Shown: positions 24,551 to 32,425 of the stretch, piece after piece
How positions within the stretch are numbered: the first letter of the stretch is position 1
Layout: every line of letters starts with the position of its first letter
Source of the DNA: Fidelibacterota bacterium
Lineage (GTDB): Bacteria > Fidelibacterota > Marinisomatia > SCGC-AAA003-L08 > TS1B11
Direction: 5' to 3'
NCBI GenBank assembly: GCA_020354025.1
Contig: CP070638.1
Coordinates: 2,982,372-3,017,921 of the forward strand
DNA length: 35,550 nucleotides
Program-made: the position numbers and the translations under genes
Notes under the pieces: model-generated
What the model saw: the letters and a program-made list of their open reading frames with translations, nothing else
The model's database searches: none
Told to the model about the DNA's origin: nothing

Positions 24551-26275
24551 TCAGGCGTCGGTGTTTTTGAATTCCGGGTGGGGCCGGCGGATCATCTGGT
24601 GCAGGTCGGCACCAGCAGGAACCATGGGGTAGACCATATCGTGCTGCTCCACCACGAACTCGATAAGCACAGGCCCCTCGTGCTTACTGGCCTTTTTCAT
24701 TGTTGGCAGAATATCCTCCAGCTTCTCCACCCGGTAGCCCGGCAGGCCGTAAGCCTGGGCCAGTAAGAGGTAATCAGGGCTGGAGATCGGGGTTTCGGCG
24801 TAGCGGGCTTCGTAGAACATCTGCTGCCACTGGCGCACCATACCCAGGTAGCCGTTGTTGATGATGGCTATTTTAACATTAGAGTCCTCCTGAACAGCGG
24901 TACCCAGCTCCTGAAGTGTCATCTGAAAGCCACCATCCCCGACGATGGCCCAGATTTCCTTGTCTTTCAGGAAAAAAGCGGCCCCCAAGGCTGCCGGTAC
25001 CCCGAAGCCCATAGTGCCCAATCCCCCTGAGGTGATATGAGTATGGGGGCGCTCGTGGGAGTAGTACTGGGCGGTCAGCATCTGGTGTTGACCCACATCG
25101 GTGACGATGACGGCGTCACCCCCGGTCCCTTCCCAGATTACCCGGATAACCTGGGCACCCATGAGACTTTCGGTTTCCATTTTCAGCACATCCCGTTGAT
25201 CTGCCTCTTCACGCCAGCCGTCGATAGTCTTCATCCAATCGGGACGCTTCCGCTGCTTTACCTTGGGAATGATCTGCCGCAGGACGGTGCCCAGGTCGGC
25301 GTTGATACCCACATCCACCCGGACATTCTTGTTGATCTCCGAGGCATCGATTTCGATGTGGATCTTCTTCGAGTTGGGTGAATAGGTTTTCAGATTCCCC
25401 GTCACGCGATCGTCGAAGCGCATGCCGCAGGCGATGAGCAGATCGGCTTCCTGGATGGCGTGGTTGGCCATAGCGGTCCCATGCATGCCCATCATACCCA
25501 GGTTATAGGTGTGGCTCGCCGGTATGCTGTCGATGCCCAGCAGGGTGGTTGCCACCGGAATGGTCGCTTTTTCAACCAGCTGGACCAGTTCGTCCGTGGC
25601 CCCGGACATAGTGACTCCGTGACCGGCGAGAATCACCGGCTTTTTAGCGCCGTTAATCAGTTCCAGGGCGTCGGCTACCTGCTGATCGGTGGCTCTTTCC
25701 GGCGGATGATATCCGGGCAGGCTGATCGGATCATCGGGATAAACAAATTCGGTCGAGGCTATCTGCACGTCCTTGGGTACATCGATGAGTACCGGTCCCG
25801 GCCGTCCCGTGCGGGCAATATAGAACGCCTCCCGGATGGAATGGGCCAGTTCCTCCACATTCATGACCAAGTAGCTATGCTTGGTCAGAGGCAGGGTGGC
25901 ACCGGTGATATCGGTCTCCTGGAACGCATCGCCACCAATGGCCGCAGTAGAGACCTGTCCGGTGATGCAAACGATAGGAGACGAGTCCATCATCGCCGTG
26001 GCGATACCGGTGACGAGGTTGGTGGCGCCGGGACCTGAAGTGGCCATAGCGACTCCCACCTTGCCGCTGACCCGGGCGTAGCCGTCGGCCATGTGAGCGG
26101 CGCCCTGCTCATGGCGCACCAGGACATGGCGCACTTTGTCCCGATACTGGTTCAATGCGTCATAAATGGGTAGGGTAGCCCCGCCGGGATAGCCAAAGAC
26201 TACCTCCACACCCTCCTGCGCCAGGCATTCCCAGATGATCTCAGCACCGGTCAGGGTTTGTTTATTCTTGCTCAT
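24551..26275 (-). CDS. ilvB: Acetolactate synthase large (catalytic) subunit
   Basis: 574 residues, ThDP-dependent. It makes 2-acetolactate from two pyruvates, or 2-aceto-2-hydroxybutyrate from pyruvate and 2-oxobutanoate. Seen: the catalytic Glu loop VVFGYPGGATLPIYDAL...RHEQGAAHMADGYAR, the FAD/ThDP-binding central domain, and the ThDP motif IVGDGGFQMTLQELGTAVQEDSNVKIAIINNGYLGMVRQWQ. MFYEARYAETPI and the C-terminal VEQHDMVYPMVPAGADLHQMI are typical of AHAS. It is 27 bases after ilvD. Confidence 0.97.
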   Translation of the reverse strand: MSKNKQTLTGAEIIWECLAQEGVEVVFGYPGGATLPIYDALNQYRDKVRHVLVRHEQGAAHMADGYARVSGKVGVAMATSGPGATNLVTGIATAMMDSSPIVCITGQVSTAAIGGDAFQETDITGATLPLTKHSYLVMNVEELAHSIREAFYIARTGRPGPVLIDVPKDVQIASTEFVYPDDPISLPGYHPPERATDQQVADALELINGAKKPVILAGHGVTMSGATDELVQLVEKATIPVATTLLGIDSIPASHTYNLGMMGMHGTAMANHAIQEADLLIACGMRFDDRVTGNLKTYSPNSKKIHIEIDASEINKNVRVDVGINADLGTVLRQIIPKVKQRKRPDWMKTIDGWREEADQRDVLKMETESLMGAQVIRVIWEGTGGDAVIVTDVGQHQMLTAQYYSHERPHTHITSGGLGTMGFGVPAALGAAFFLKDKEIWAIVGDGGFQMTLQELGTAVQEDSNVKIAIINNGYLGMVRQWQQMFYEARYAETPISSPDYLLLAQAYGLPGYRVEKLEDILPTMKKASKHEGPVLIEFVVEQHDMVYPMVPAGADLHQMIRRPHPEFKNTDA

Positions 26276-26302
26276 GAATTTTCCTCGCTATCCAAATCCT
26301 GT

Positions 26303-27979
26303 TTAGACCGCCATTACAGCGCCGGTATTAGCCGATGTCACCATACGTGCATACCGGCCCAGGTAGCCGGTTTGAATCTTCAATTCAAAGGGTGGAAGGT
26401 TACTCAGGCGGGTTTCGATCTCTTCGTCGCTCAATTCCACCGCCAAACGATGGTCAGGTATATCGATGTGTATGATGTCCCCGTTGCGCAGAGCGGCCAG
26501 GGGACCCCTTTCAGCCGCTTCCGGGGAGATGTGCCCGATGCAGGCCCCGCGGGTACCACCGGAGAAGCGGCCATCGGTGATAAGAGCCACCTTATCACCC
26601 AGCCCCAGTCCCATAATGGCGCTGGTGGGAGTCAGCATCTCGGGCATGCCGGGGCCACCCCTGGGGCCCTCATAGCGAATGACCACCACCTCACCGGGCT
26701 GGACCTCACCGCTCAGGATGCCGCTCACTGCTTCTTCCTGCGATTCGTAGATCCGGGCCGGTCCCGAGTGAGTCAGCATGACCGTTTCCACCGCCGCCGT
26801 CTTTACCACGGCACCCTGGGGAGCCAAATTTCCGAACAGTATCGCCAGACCGCCATCTTCAGAATAGGGATCATCCACAGAGCGAATGACTTCTTGATCT
26901 TTGATGCCGGCATCGGCGATGTTCTCACCCAGGGTCTTGCCGGTAACGGTGATGCAGGACAGGTCCAGGGCGCCGTCAACCCGGGACAGTTCGTTCAGAA
27001 TAGCGGATATGCCTCCGGCCGCGTCCACATCTTCCATGTGCACGGCTCTGGCGGCAGGACTAACGCGGCAGATGTTGGGTACCCGCCCGGACAGCCGGTT
27101 CAATTCCTCCAGGTCGAAGTCCACGCCGGCCTCATTAGCAATGGCGAGGGTGTGCAGGACGGTATTGGTGCTGCCGCCCATGGCCATGTCGAGCGCGAAG
27201 GCGTTGCAGAGCGCCGCCCTGGTGATGATGTCCCCAGGTTTGAGGTCCTGTTTCACCAGGTCCATGATGCGGGGGCCGGTCTGCCGGGCCAGTTCGCGGC
27301 GCCGCTCATCAACCGCCAGTACGGTGCCGTTGCCCGGCAGGGCGATTCCCAGGGCTTCCATGAGGCAGTTCATGGAGTTGGCGGTGAACAGTCCCGCACA
27401 AGAACCGCAGGAGGGACAGGCATAATCCTCCAGCTCCTGGAGGCGGGTGTCATCGATGGTGCCGGCCTTGTATTGGCCAACGCCCTCGAAGACGGTAATG
27501 AGGTCGACCTTATCCCCCGAGGGAGTACGGCCGGCTTTCATTGGTCCGCCGGAAACGAAGATGGTGGGTATGTTGAGCCGGACAGCGGCCATGAGCATCC
27601 CGGGAATGATCTTATCACAGTTGGGTATACAGACCAGGGCATCCAGGCAGTGGGCTTCAGCCACAGTCTCCACACTGTCGGCGATGAGTTCCCGACTAGG
27701 AAGGGAGTAGCGCATTCCCAGATGCCCCATTGCGAGGCCGTCATCAACGCCGATGGTATTGAACTCGAAGGGGACGCCGCCAGCCTCACGGACCGAGTCT
27801 TTCACCACCTTGCCGAAGTCCTGCAAGTGTACATGGCCCGGTATCAGATCGATATATGAGTTGGCGATACCGATGAACGGCTTCTGGAAGTCTTCCCGGC
27901 CGCGGATCACACCGGTGGCCTTCAGGAGGCTGCGGTGTGGTGCCCGCTCAAAACCGAGCTTGATGGTATCCGAACGCAT
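26303..27979 (-). CDS. ilvD: Dihydroxy-acid dehydratase
   Basis: 558 residues from ATG 27979, preceded by GAGGAA; a TTG at 28000 in frame is rejected because the ribosome-binding site lies after it. It dehydrates dihydroxyisovalerate and dihydroxymethylvalerate. The Fe-S ligands are visible in [14 protein letters not shown] and in [40 protein letters not shown] is the C-terminal substrate motif. It is the first structural gene of the block and is preceded by a leader region with a peptide ORF and competing stems. Confidence 0.96.
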   Translation of the reverse strand: MRSDTIKLGFERAPHRSLLKATGVIRGREDFQKPFIGIANSYIDLIPGHVHLQDFGKVVKDSVREAGGVPFEFNTIGVDDGLAMGHLGMRYSLPSRELIADSVETVAEAHCLDALVCIPNCDKIIPGMLMAAVRLNIPTIFVSGGPMKAGRTPSGDKVDLITVFEGVGQYKAGTIDDTRLQELEDYACPSCGSCAGLFTANSMNCLMEALGIALPGNGTVLAVDERRRELARQTGPRIMDLVKQDLKPGDIITRAALCNAFALDMAMGGSTNTVLHTLAIANEAGVDFDLEELNRLSGRVPNICRVSPAARAVHMEDVDAAGGISAILNELSRVDGALDLSCITVTGKTLGENIADAGIKDQEVIRSVDDPYSEDGGLAILFGNLAPQGAVVKTAAVETVMLTHSGPARIYESQEEAVSGILSGEVQPGEVVVIRYEGPRGGPGMPEMLTPTSAIMGLGLGDKVALITDGRFSGGTRGACIGHISPEAAERGPLAALRNGDIIHIDIPDHRLAVELSDEEIETRLSNLPPFELKIQTGYLGRYARMVTSANTGAVMAV

Positions 27980-28040
27980 ACTTGGTTCCTCGTTTAGCAA
28001 TCATATTCGCACCGCACTTCAACCGTAAACCCGGCCCCTG

Positions 28041-28127
28041 GGGCAGTTAATCCCGTTTTCTTTTTTTTGGCTAGTTAGGAAATTTTAGTGGTGGCACGAT
28101 TGGGATTAACTGCCCGTCTAACTAGCC
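28041..28127 (-). promoter_or_regulatory. Interlocking inverted repeats, putative ilv attenuator
   Basis: On the minus strand four segments lie in order. A is GGCTAGTTAG (28127-28118), B is GGGCAGTTAATCCC (28115-28102), C is CTAACTAGCC (28078-28069) and D is GGGATTAACTGCCC (28054-28041). A pairs perfectly with C (10 bp) and B with D (14 bp). The pairings interlock, so they compete or form a pseudoknot. A contains the stop codon of the Ile/Val/Leu-rich leader ORF. C is followed by an A tract and D by no clear U tract, so the off state may not be a simple intrinsic terminator. Confidence 0.7.
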
Positions 28128-28268
28128 TGCCAGAGCCAGGCTTACGGGTAGTACGATAATCCCAATAACTACAGCGACGATCAGCTGACCGCCAATTGCG
28201 AGCAGAGTCTGCACAGTGGTCCCGCGGGGACTCCAGCAGGCAGGGTGATATACAGACCGTTTACTCAT
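28122..28268 (-). CDS. Ile/Val/Leu-rich leader peptide of the branched-chain operon
   Basis: 48 codons, ATG 28268 to TAG 28124-28122. The second half is TLLAIGGQLIVAVVIGIIVL then PVSLALAG; 17 of residues 19-48 are Ile, Val or Leu. The overall shape, with a BCAA run, then Pro, then a Gly/Ala/Leu tail, recalls the E. coli IlvL leader peptide. It ends in the first of four complementary segments and lies 143 bases ahead of ilvD. Stalling of a ribosome at these codons when charged tRNA is short would leave segment A free to pair with C and so change folding ahead of ilvD. An alternative is a small membrane protein, since the same run could form one transmembrane helix. No strong ribosome-binding site is seen. 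Confidence 0.65.
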   Translation of the reverse strand: MSKRSVYHPACWSPRGTTVQTLLAIGGQLIVAVVIGIIVLPVSLALAG

Positions 28269-28306
28269 AATAGATAACGCCAGGTACTCGCACCTTTATG
28301 CAGTGG

Positions 28307-28338
28307 CAATTCTAAGGCAATCCATCCGTTAATTGCAA
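28307..28338 (-). promoter_or_regulatory. Promoter of the ilv operon
   Basis: Minus strand: TTG (28338-28336), a 21-base spacer and TAGAATTG (28314-28307), close to TAnnTTTG. The same bases also read as TTGCAA-N18-TAGAAT, a sigma-70-like promoter. The leader ORF starts about 35 bases further on. Confidence 0.45.
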
Positions 28339-28628
28339 GCACATTTTTTTTCTTCCCTGTTCCCTGGCACCTATCAGTCCTTTCTATCCGCTATCGGCGG
28401 CGGGGTAGTATTCTTTAGCCGATGGTGCCGGCGGTCGCATAGCGTGAGAATCATGTAGCGTGTGAGACGCTTGATGCAGCAACAAGATTCTGGTTCAGCG
28501 GGTGCTGCTTTGAAGAAGATCACTTTGGAAGAAGTTCAAACAGAGCCTTGGAAAAATGGAAGGTATGGCTTAGTTTCAGGCATTGAATATCCGGCAGATT
28601 CCAAAGGTGTGTGGAGGGCAAATCAATC
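28339..28628. other. Divergent spacer between the ilv operon and the reductase cluster
   Basis: No gene is seen. An 8-T run (28345-28352) lies behind the ilv promoter. From 28499, GGTGCTGCTTTGAAG recalls the T9SS gene end found at 12397, again followed by the promoter-like element at 28531-28579. Confidence 0.45.
28531..28579 (+). promoter_or_regulatory. Dispersed promoter-like element, copy for the reductase gene
   Basis: GAAGTTCAAACAGAGCC, then TTGGAAA (TTG 28548-28550), a 20-base spacer and TAGTTTCAG (28571-28579). Spacing and boxes equal those of the purC copy. The predicted transcript start lies about 45 bases ahead of the ATG at 28629. Confidence 0.55.
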
Positions 28629-29537
28629 ATGGGTGAAATAACCAGGCGGCAATTTCTGGAAAAGTCACTGCTCGGAGCGGGCGTGCTAGCCACGAGCCCG
28701 GTCTGGGCTAAGGATCCCGATGCGGGGGGGAAACCACCAGCTTCCGTCAAGGCCAGCGACCGGGTGGAATTGGGAACCACCGGGATCGTTGCGTCCCGTC
28801 TCGCGATGGGGACCGGTATGCGGGGCTGGAGGCGGTCGTCGGACCATACCATGCTCGGCCAAAAAGCATTTTCGGAGCTCATTCTCCACGGCTTCGATCA
28901 TGGCCTCAATTATATTGATATGGCCGACCTCTACGGCTCTCACCAGTTTGTGCGTAAGACACTGGCGGGAATCCCGCGAGACAGTTACGTCCTGTCCAGC
29001 AAGATCTGGCCCCGGGGGACCGATTGGCTCCAGCCGTCGGGCGGGGCCATCAAGGAGGTCAACCGCTTCCTCGACGAGCTCGGCGCGGAAATGCTCGACA
29101 TCTGTCTCATCCATTGCGTCCAGACTTCGAAATGGCCAGAGGAGTACAAGGGGATCCGGGATGAGCTCTCGGAACTGAAGGAGAAGAAGGTGATCCGCGC
29201 GGTGGGCTGCTCATGCCACGATCACGGCGCCCTGAAGGTGGCCGCCGAGCATCCGTGGGTGGATGTCATTTACGCTCGCATCAACCACAAGGGAAACAAG
29301 ATGGGTGACAGCCCGGAGGCGATCTCGAAGACCCTTATAAAAGCGCGGGAGAACGGGAAGGCAATCGTTGGGATCAAGATTTTCGGCGAAGGCACACTCG
29401 TCAAGCCGAAGGAGAAAGACGCTTCGCTGAAATTCGTGCTGGGCAACAACCTGGTTAATACCATGGTCATCGGGATGCTCAGCAAGGAGGAAATCGACGA
29501 CAGTGTCGCCAGGATAGACAAGGCGTTCAAGGCCTGA
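28629..29537 (+). CDS. Tat-signal aldo/keto reductase
   Basis: 302 residues. The N-terminus TRRQFLEKSLLGAGVLATSP is a twin-arginine-type signal, so the enzyme is probably exported folded with NAD(P)H or acts at the membrane. The TIM-barrel AKR tetrad is complete: D97 and Y102 (IDMADLY), K125 (SSKIW) and H162 (LIHC). The ATG at 28629 follows GGAGGG; a GTG at 28611 in frame lies before that site. It is followed by a GFO/IDH/MocA lipoprotein after about 63 bases, a pairing often seen in sugar catabolism gene sets. The substrate is not readable from the sequence. Confidence 0.88.
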   Translation: MGEITRRQFLEKSLLGAGVLATSPVWAKDPDAGGKPPASVKASDRVELGTTGIVASRLAMGTGMRGWRRSSDHTMLGQKAFSELILHGFDHGLNYIDMADLYGSHQFVRKTLAGIPRDSYVLSSKIWPRGTDWLQPSGGAIKEVNRFLDELGAEMLDICLIHCVQTSKWPEEYKGIRDELSELKEKKVIRAVGCSCHDHGALKVAAEHPWVDVIYARINHKGNKMGDSPEAISKTLIKARENGKAIVGIKIFGEGTLVKPKEKDASLKFVLGNNLVNTMVIGMLSKEEIDDSVARIDKAFKA

Positions 29538-29600
29538 CAGCGCAGACCAACACACGCCATACCGGTACAGGTTTTCCAATATAAATTATGGAGGTCATAA

Positions 29601-30992
29601 ATGTTTCGAACACTGAAAGGGATATCTACAGGCGTTCTCACGCTGTGTATCATCGGGTCATGTGTCCCCAAGGAGAGCAGGTTTACCGGTGCGGAGAATG
29701 AAGTGAAACTAGTGACACTAGATCCGGGCCATTTTCATGCAGCGCTGGTACAGAAAACCATGTACAACCAGGTTGACCCTGCCGTACATGTGTATGCGCC
29801 GGAAGGCCCGGACGTAGAAAATTATCTGCAGCAGGTTGAGGGATATAATGCACGGGCCGACGATCCTACCCGCTGGGAAGCACAAGTATATCTTGGTTCA
29901 GATTACCTGGACAAAATGCTCAACGACAAGCTGGGCAACGTGATGGTTACCGCCGGGAATAACGGCAAGAAGACGGCGTACATCAAGGCGGTAGTGGACG
30001 CGGGCATCAATGTCCTGTCCGACAAGCCCATGTGCATCAACATTGAGGGATTTGCCCTGCTCAAGGAAGCCTTCGCCTCCGCGGAAGAGAACGACATTCT
30101 GCTCTATGATATCATGACCGAGCGCTCCGAGATCAACAGCATCCTTCAGAAGGAGCTGTCACTAATGCCCTCTATTTTCGGCGAACTGGAAAAGGGGAGC
30201 GCGGAGAACCCGGCGGTTACCAAAGAAAGCGTGCACCACTTTTTCAAGTATGTCTCGGGGAATCCCATCAAGCGGCCGGCGTGGTACTTCGATACAGACC
30301 AGCAAGGTGAAGGGCTGGTTGATGTGACCACGCACCTGATCGACCTGGTCCAGTGGGGATGTTTCCCAGAGCAGAGCCTCGATTATCAGCAGGATATCGA
30401 GATCCTCTCTGCCCGGCGCTGGCCAACAGTCATCACTCCCGCGCAGTTCGAGAAGGTAACGAGGCTGTCAGAATTCCCGGATTACCTCACCAAGGATATT
30501 GGGAATGACGGGGCGCTGCGGGTATACGCCAACGGCGAGATCATCTACAGGCTCAAGGACGTCCATGCCAGGGTGTCAGTGGTGTGGAACTATCAGGCCC
30601 CGTCCGGCGGCGGCGACACCCATTTCTCCATAATGCGCGGCACTAAAGCCAACCTGGTGATCCGGCAGGGCGCTGAGGAAAATTATAAACCTCAATTGTA
30701 CGTAGAACCGGTCGGCGATGCGGGTGGGCCCGATTTTGAGGGAGCGCTGCGGGATGGGATTGATAACTTGGCTGCCACCTATCCCGGGCTTGGACTGGAG
30801 CAGAAGGGGGATAGCTGGTGGGTCATTATTCCCGATGAGTACCGCATAGGCCATGAAGCCCATTTCGGCCAGGTAATGGAACGGTACCTGCAGTACCTGG
30901 TCGATGGCAAGCTGCCCGATTGGGAAGTGCCGAACATGCTGGCAAAATACTATACCACCACTGCCGCGCTCCAGCTGGCCCGATCACAGTAG
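29601..30992 (+). CDS. GFO/IDH/MocA-type putative oxidoreductase, lipoprotein
   Basis: 463 residues. A lipobox LCIIGSC with C21 marks it as a lipoprotein. Residues about 35-175 resemble the NAD-binding domain, with LVTLDPGHFHAALVQ and the NVLSDKPM step that corresponds to the EKP motif (here DKP). The rest matches the C-terminal domain found in putative oxidoreductases of Bacteroidota and Planctomycetota (VDVTTHLIDLVQWGCFPEQ, TKANLVIRQG, IGHEAHFGQVMERYLQYL). The usual GxGxxG is replaced by DPGHFH, so NAD binding is uncertain. A clear GGAGG lies 8 bases before the ATG. A strong terminator follows at 31021. Confidence 0.85.
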   Translation: MFRTLKGISTGVLTLCIIGSCVPKESRFTGAENEVKLVTLDPGHFHAALVQKTMYNQVDPAVHVYAPEGPDVENYLQQVEGYNARADDPTRWEAQVYLGSDYLDKMLNDKLGNVMVTAGNNGKKTAYIKAVVDAGINVLSDKPMCINIEGFALLKEAFASAEENDILLYDIMTERSEINSILQKELSLMPSIFGELEKGSAENPAVTKESVHHFFKYVSGNPIKRPAWYFDTDQQGEGLVDVTTHLIDLVQWGCFPEQSLDYQQDIEILSARRWPTVITPAQFEKVTRLSEFPDYLTKDIGNDGALRVYANGEIIYRLKDVHARVSVVWNYQAPSGGGDTHFSIMRGTKANLVIRQGAEENYKPQLYVEPVGDAGGPDFEGALRDGIDNLAATYPGLGLEQKGDSWWVIIPDEYRIGHEAHFGQVMERYLQYLVDGKLPDWEVPNMLAKYYTTTAALQLARSQ

Positions 30993-31020
30993 GGGCAAGT
31001 TGCGAAACGCCCGCGAAACA

Positions 31021-31050
31021 AACGGCCCCGGGTCTGCTCCCGGGGCCGTT
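31021..31050. terminator. Bidirectional terminator
   Basis: A perfect 12-bp stem, AACGGCCCCGGG (31021-31032) with CCCGGGGCCGTT (31039-31050), loop TCTGCT. It lies between convergent genes. The minus-strand side has the better T-rich tail (TGTTTC). Confidence 0.8.
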
Positions 31051-31108
31051 CCATATCACGCAGGATAATGGATGGCAGGGCTGCTGTGAATCGATGCCGG
31101 GAGGAGGG

Positions 31109-32074
31109 TTACTTGAGTTTCAGTTCTACTCTCCCGGTGCTGGTACTGAGGGTGATTCCGGGTGTATCCTTATCCCTGGTAAATGATTTGATTACGTAGA
31201 CTCTGTCGTTGTATTCGTGCTCTTTCTCTTTATCGAATCGATAAGGGGCTATTATTTTTCCGCGATCCTTTCTTGCCGAAAATTCGAAGAAGCCGGATAC
31301 GGGATTCCCGTTATAATTAAGCAGTATATCCCCCGAAGCCGATTCGAGGGTGATGTCATGCTCGGGACTTTTGGCAATGCTGATCACGATATCTCCTGAA
31401 GCCGTGTCGAATATACTATCGTCATCGATCAGGACCTTGTCGGCATCAATATCGCCTGAGGCGTTATCGACTTTGAACCGTCCCCGGGCGTCCTCAATTC
31501 CTATGTCACCGGAGGCGTTATCGATCTCAAATTGACCGGAGACGTCCCGAACCCTGATACGACCAGAGGCATTATCGATCTCGAAATCGCCGTTCGAGCT
31601 GCTAATAGTGACGCGGCCGGAGGCGTTGTCAATCTCGAATTCGCCTCCCGACTTTTCGATCTCAATCCTACCGGAGGCTGATTCGAGCGCGAACTCGCCT
31701 TCACAGCCTGACATAGAGAGTTCACCTGACGCCGAAGAAAATTCGATGCGAGTACCCTTCGGAACCGTGATCGTCCATTCGGAGAACCCACTGCATCCTC
31801 CGTACCCCCGGAATCGTTCCTTGAGCCGGAGCCAACCAGTGCTTTCTTTGAATTCGGGCTCAAAGCAGTTCTCCGGGTAGTCATAAACCAGGTTCACCGT
31901 AATCTTCTTCCCCCGTCCACCCTTGATCACGCAATCCCCGCTGACCAGCTCAATATCAAGCCTGTCTATGTCTTTAAAGACCTTTTCGATCTTATTTTCC
32001 ACCGCGAGTGCTTGACCAGCCAGAAGCGAAATGAGAAGGGCTGGTAGAGCCGCGGTACTGATCAATCTATTCAT
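31109..32074 (-). CDS. Secreted DUF4097-type beta-repeat protein
   Basis: 321 residues with a signal peptide (1-24, ALPALLISLLAGQALA). The body is a DUF4097 (putative adhesin) fold: a run of about 20-residue strands carrying the repeat FEIDNASGRI, FKVDNASGDI and ESASGDI (about 115-255), expected to stack as a beta-helix. Cysteines near 48, 70, 93 and 124 could form disulfides. In other bacteria such genes often follow sigma factor/anti-sigma pairs, but none is present here. It stands alone on the minus strand in an otherwise plus-strand region. Function unknown. Confidence 0.85.
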   Translation of the reverse strand: MNRLISTAALPALLISLLAGQALAVENKIEKVFKDIDRLDIELVSGDCVIKGGRGKKITVNLVYDYPENCFEPEFKESTGWLRLKERFRGYGGCSGFSEWTITVPKGTRIEFSSASGELSMSGCEGEFALESASGRIEIEKSGGEFEIDNASGRVTISSSNGDFEIDNASGRIRVRDVSGQFEIDNASGDIGIEDARGRFKVDNASGDIDADKVLIDDDSIFDTASGDIVISIAKSPEHDITLESASGDILLNYNGNPVSGFFEFSARKDRGKIIAPYRFDKEKEHEYNDRVYVIKSFTRDKDTPGITLSTSTGRVELKLK

Positions 32075-32425
32075 AATTTTCTCCTTCAGCTGTAATCCAC
32101 AGCCATATTCAAAATGAGTTGCATGCTATCATTTAAATCCCATATCCCTTGCCGGTGTCTGCATATCGTTGGAGTATCATCAAGCCAGAGAGAATGTTAG
32201 AATTAGACTTATACTATAAATAAAAGGTTGTCCCCGACCTTCACCTGAGCAATTCAAGGCCAGTGGATATCACGAGCGGCTGGACGAAGGTATTATGAGG
32301 CAATATGCTTTGATAATCAGATAGGGAACGCTAGCAGTGAGAGGAAAACAGAACCTTGGAAGTGCGAGATATGTCTCTTAGCTTTTAGTTGCTCTCTTGT
32401 ATTCGATTATTGCCAGGAGGCCGTT
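32075..32425. other. Divergent AT-rich spacer
   Basis: No gene is seen. It is AT-rich around 32200-32225 (possible promoter for the DUF4097 gene, no clear boxes). A small hairpin AAGGT-tgtccccg-ACCTT occurs near 32225, and a promoter-like element lies at 32341-32388. Confidence 0.45.
32341..32388 (+). promoter_or_regulatory. Dispersed promoter-like element, copy for the 32426 gene
   Basis: GAACCTTGGAAGTGCGAGAT: TTG (32356-32358), a 20-base spacer and TAGCTTTT (32379-32386), one base short of TAnnTTTG. The gene starts about 38 bases after it. Confidence 0.55.

Noticed and set aside
26258-27859. 533-codon open frame on the plus strand opposite ilvD
   Set aside because: It is the mirror of a conserved, high-GC gene; its product has low-complexity Gly/His/Gln composition and no family motif.
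28085-28105. T-box-like GTGGTGGCACGA near the ilv leader
   Set aside because: It lies on the strand opposite the ilv transcript and lacks the specifier loop and terminator; the leader ORF explains the region better.
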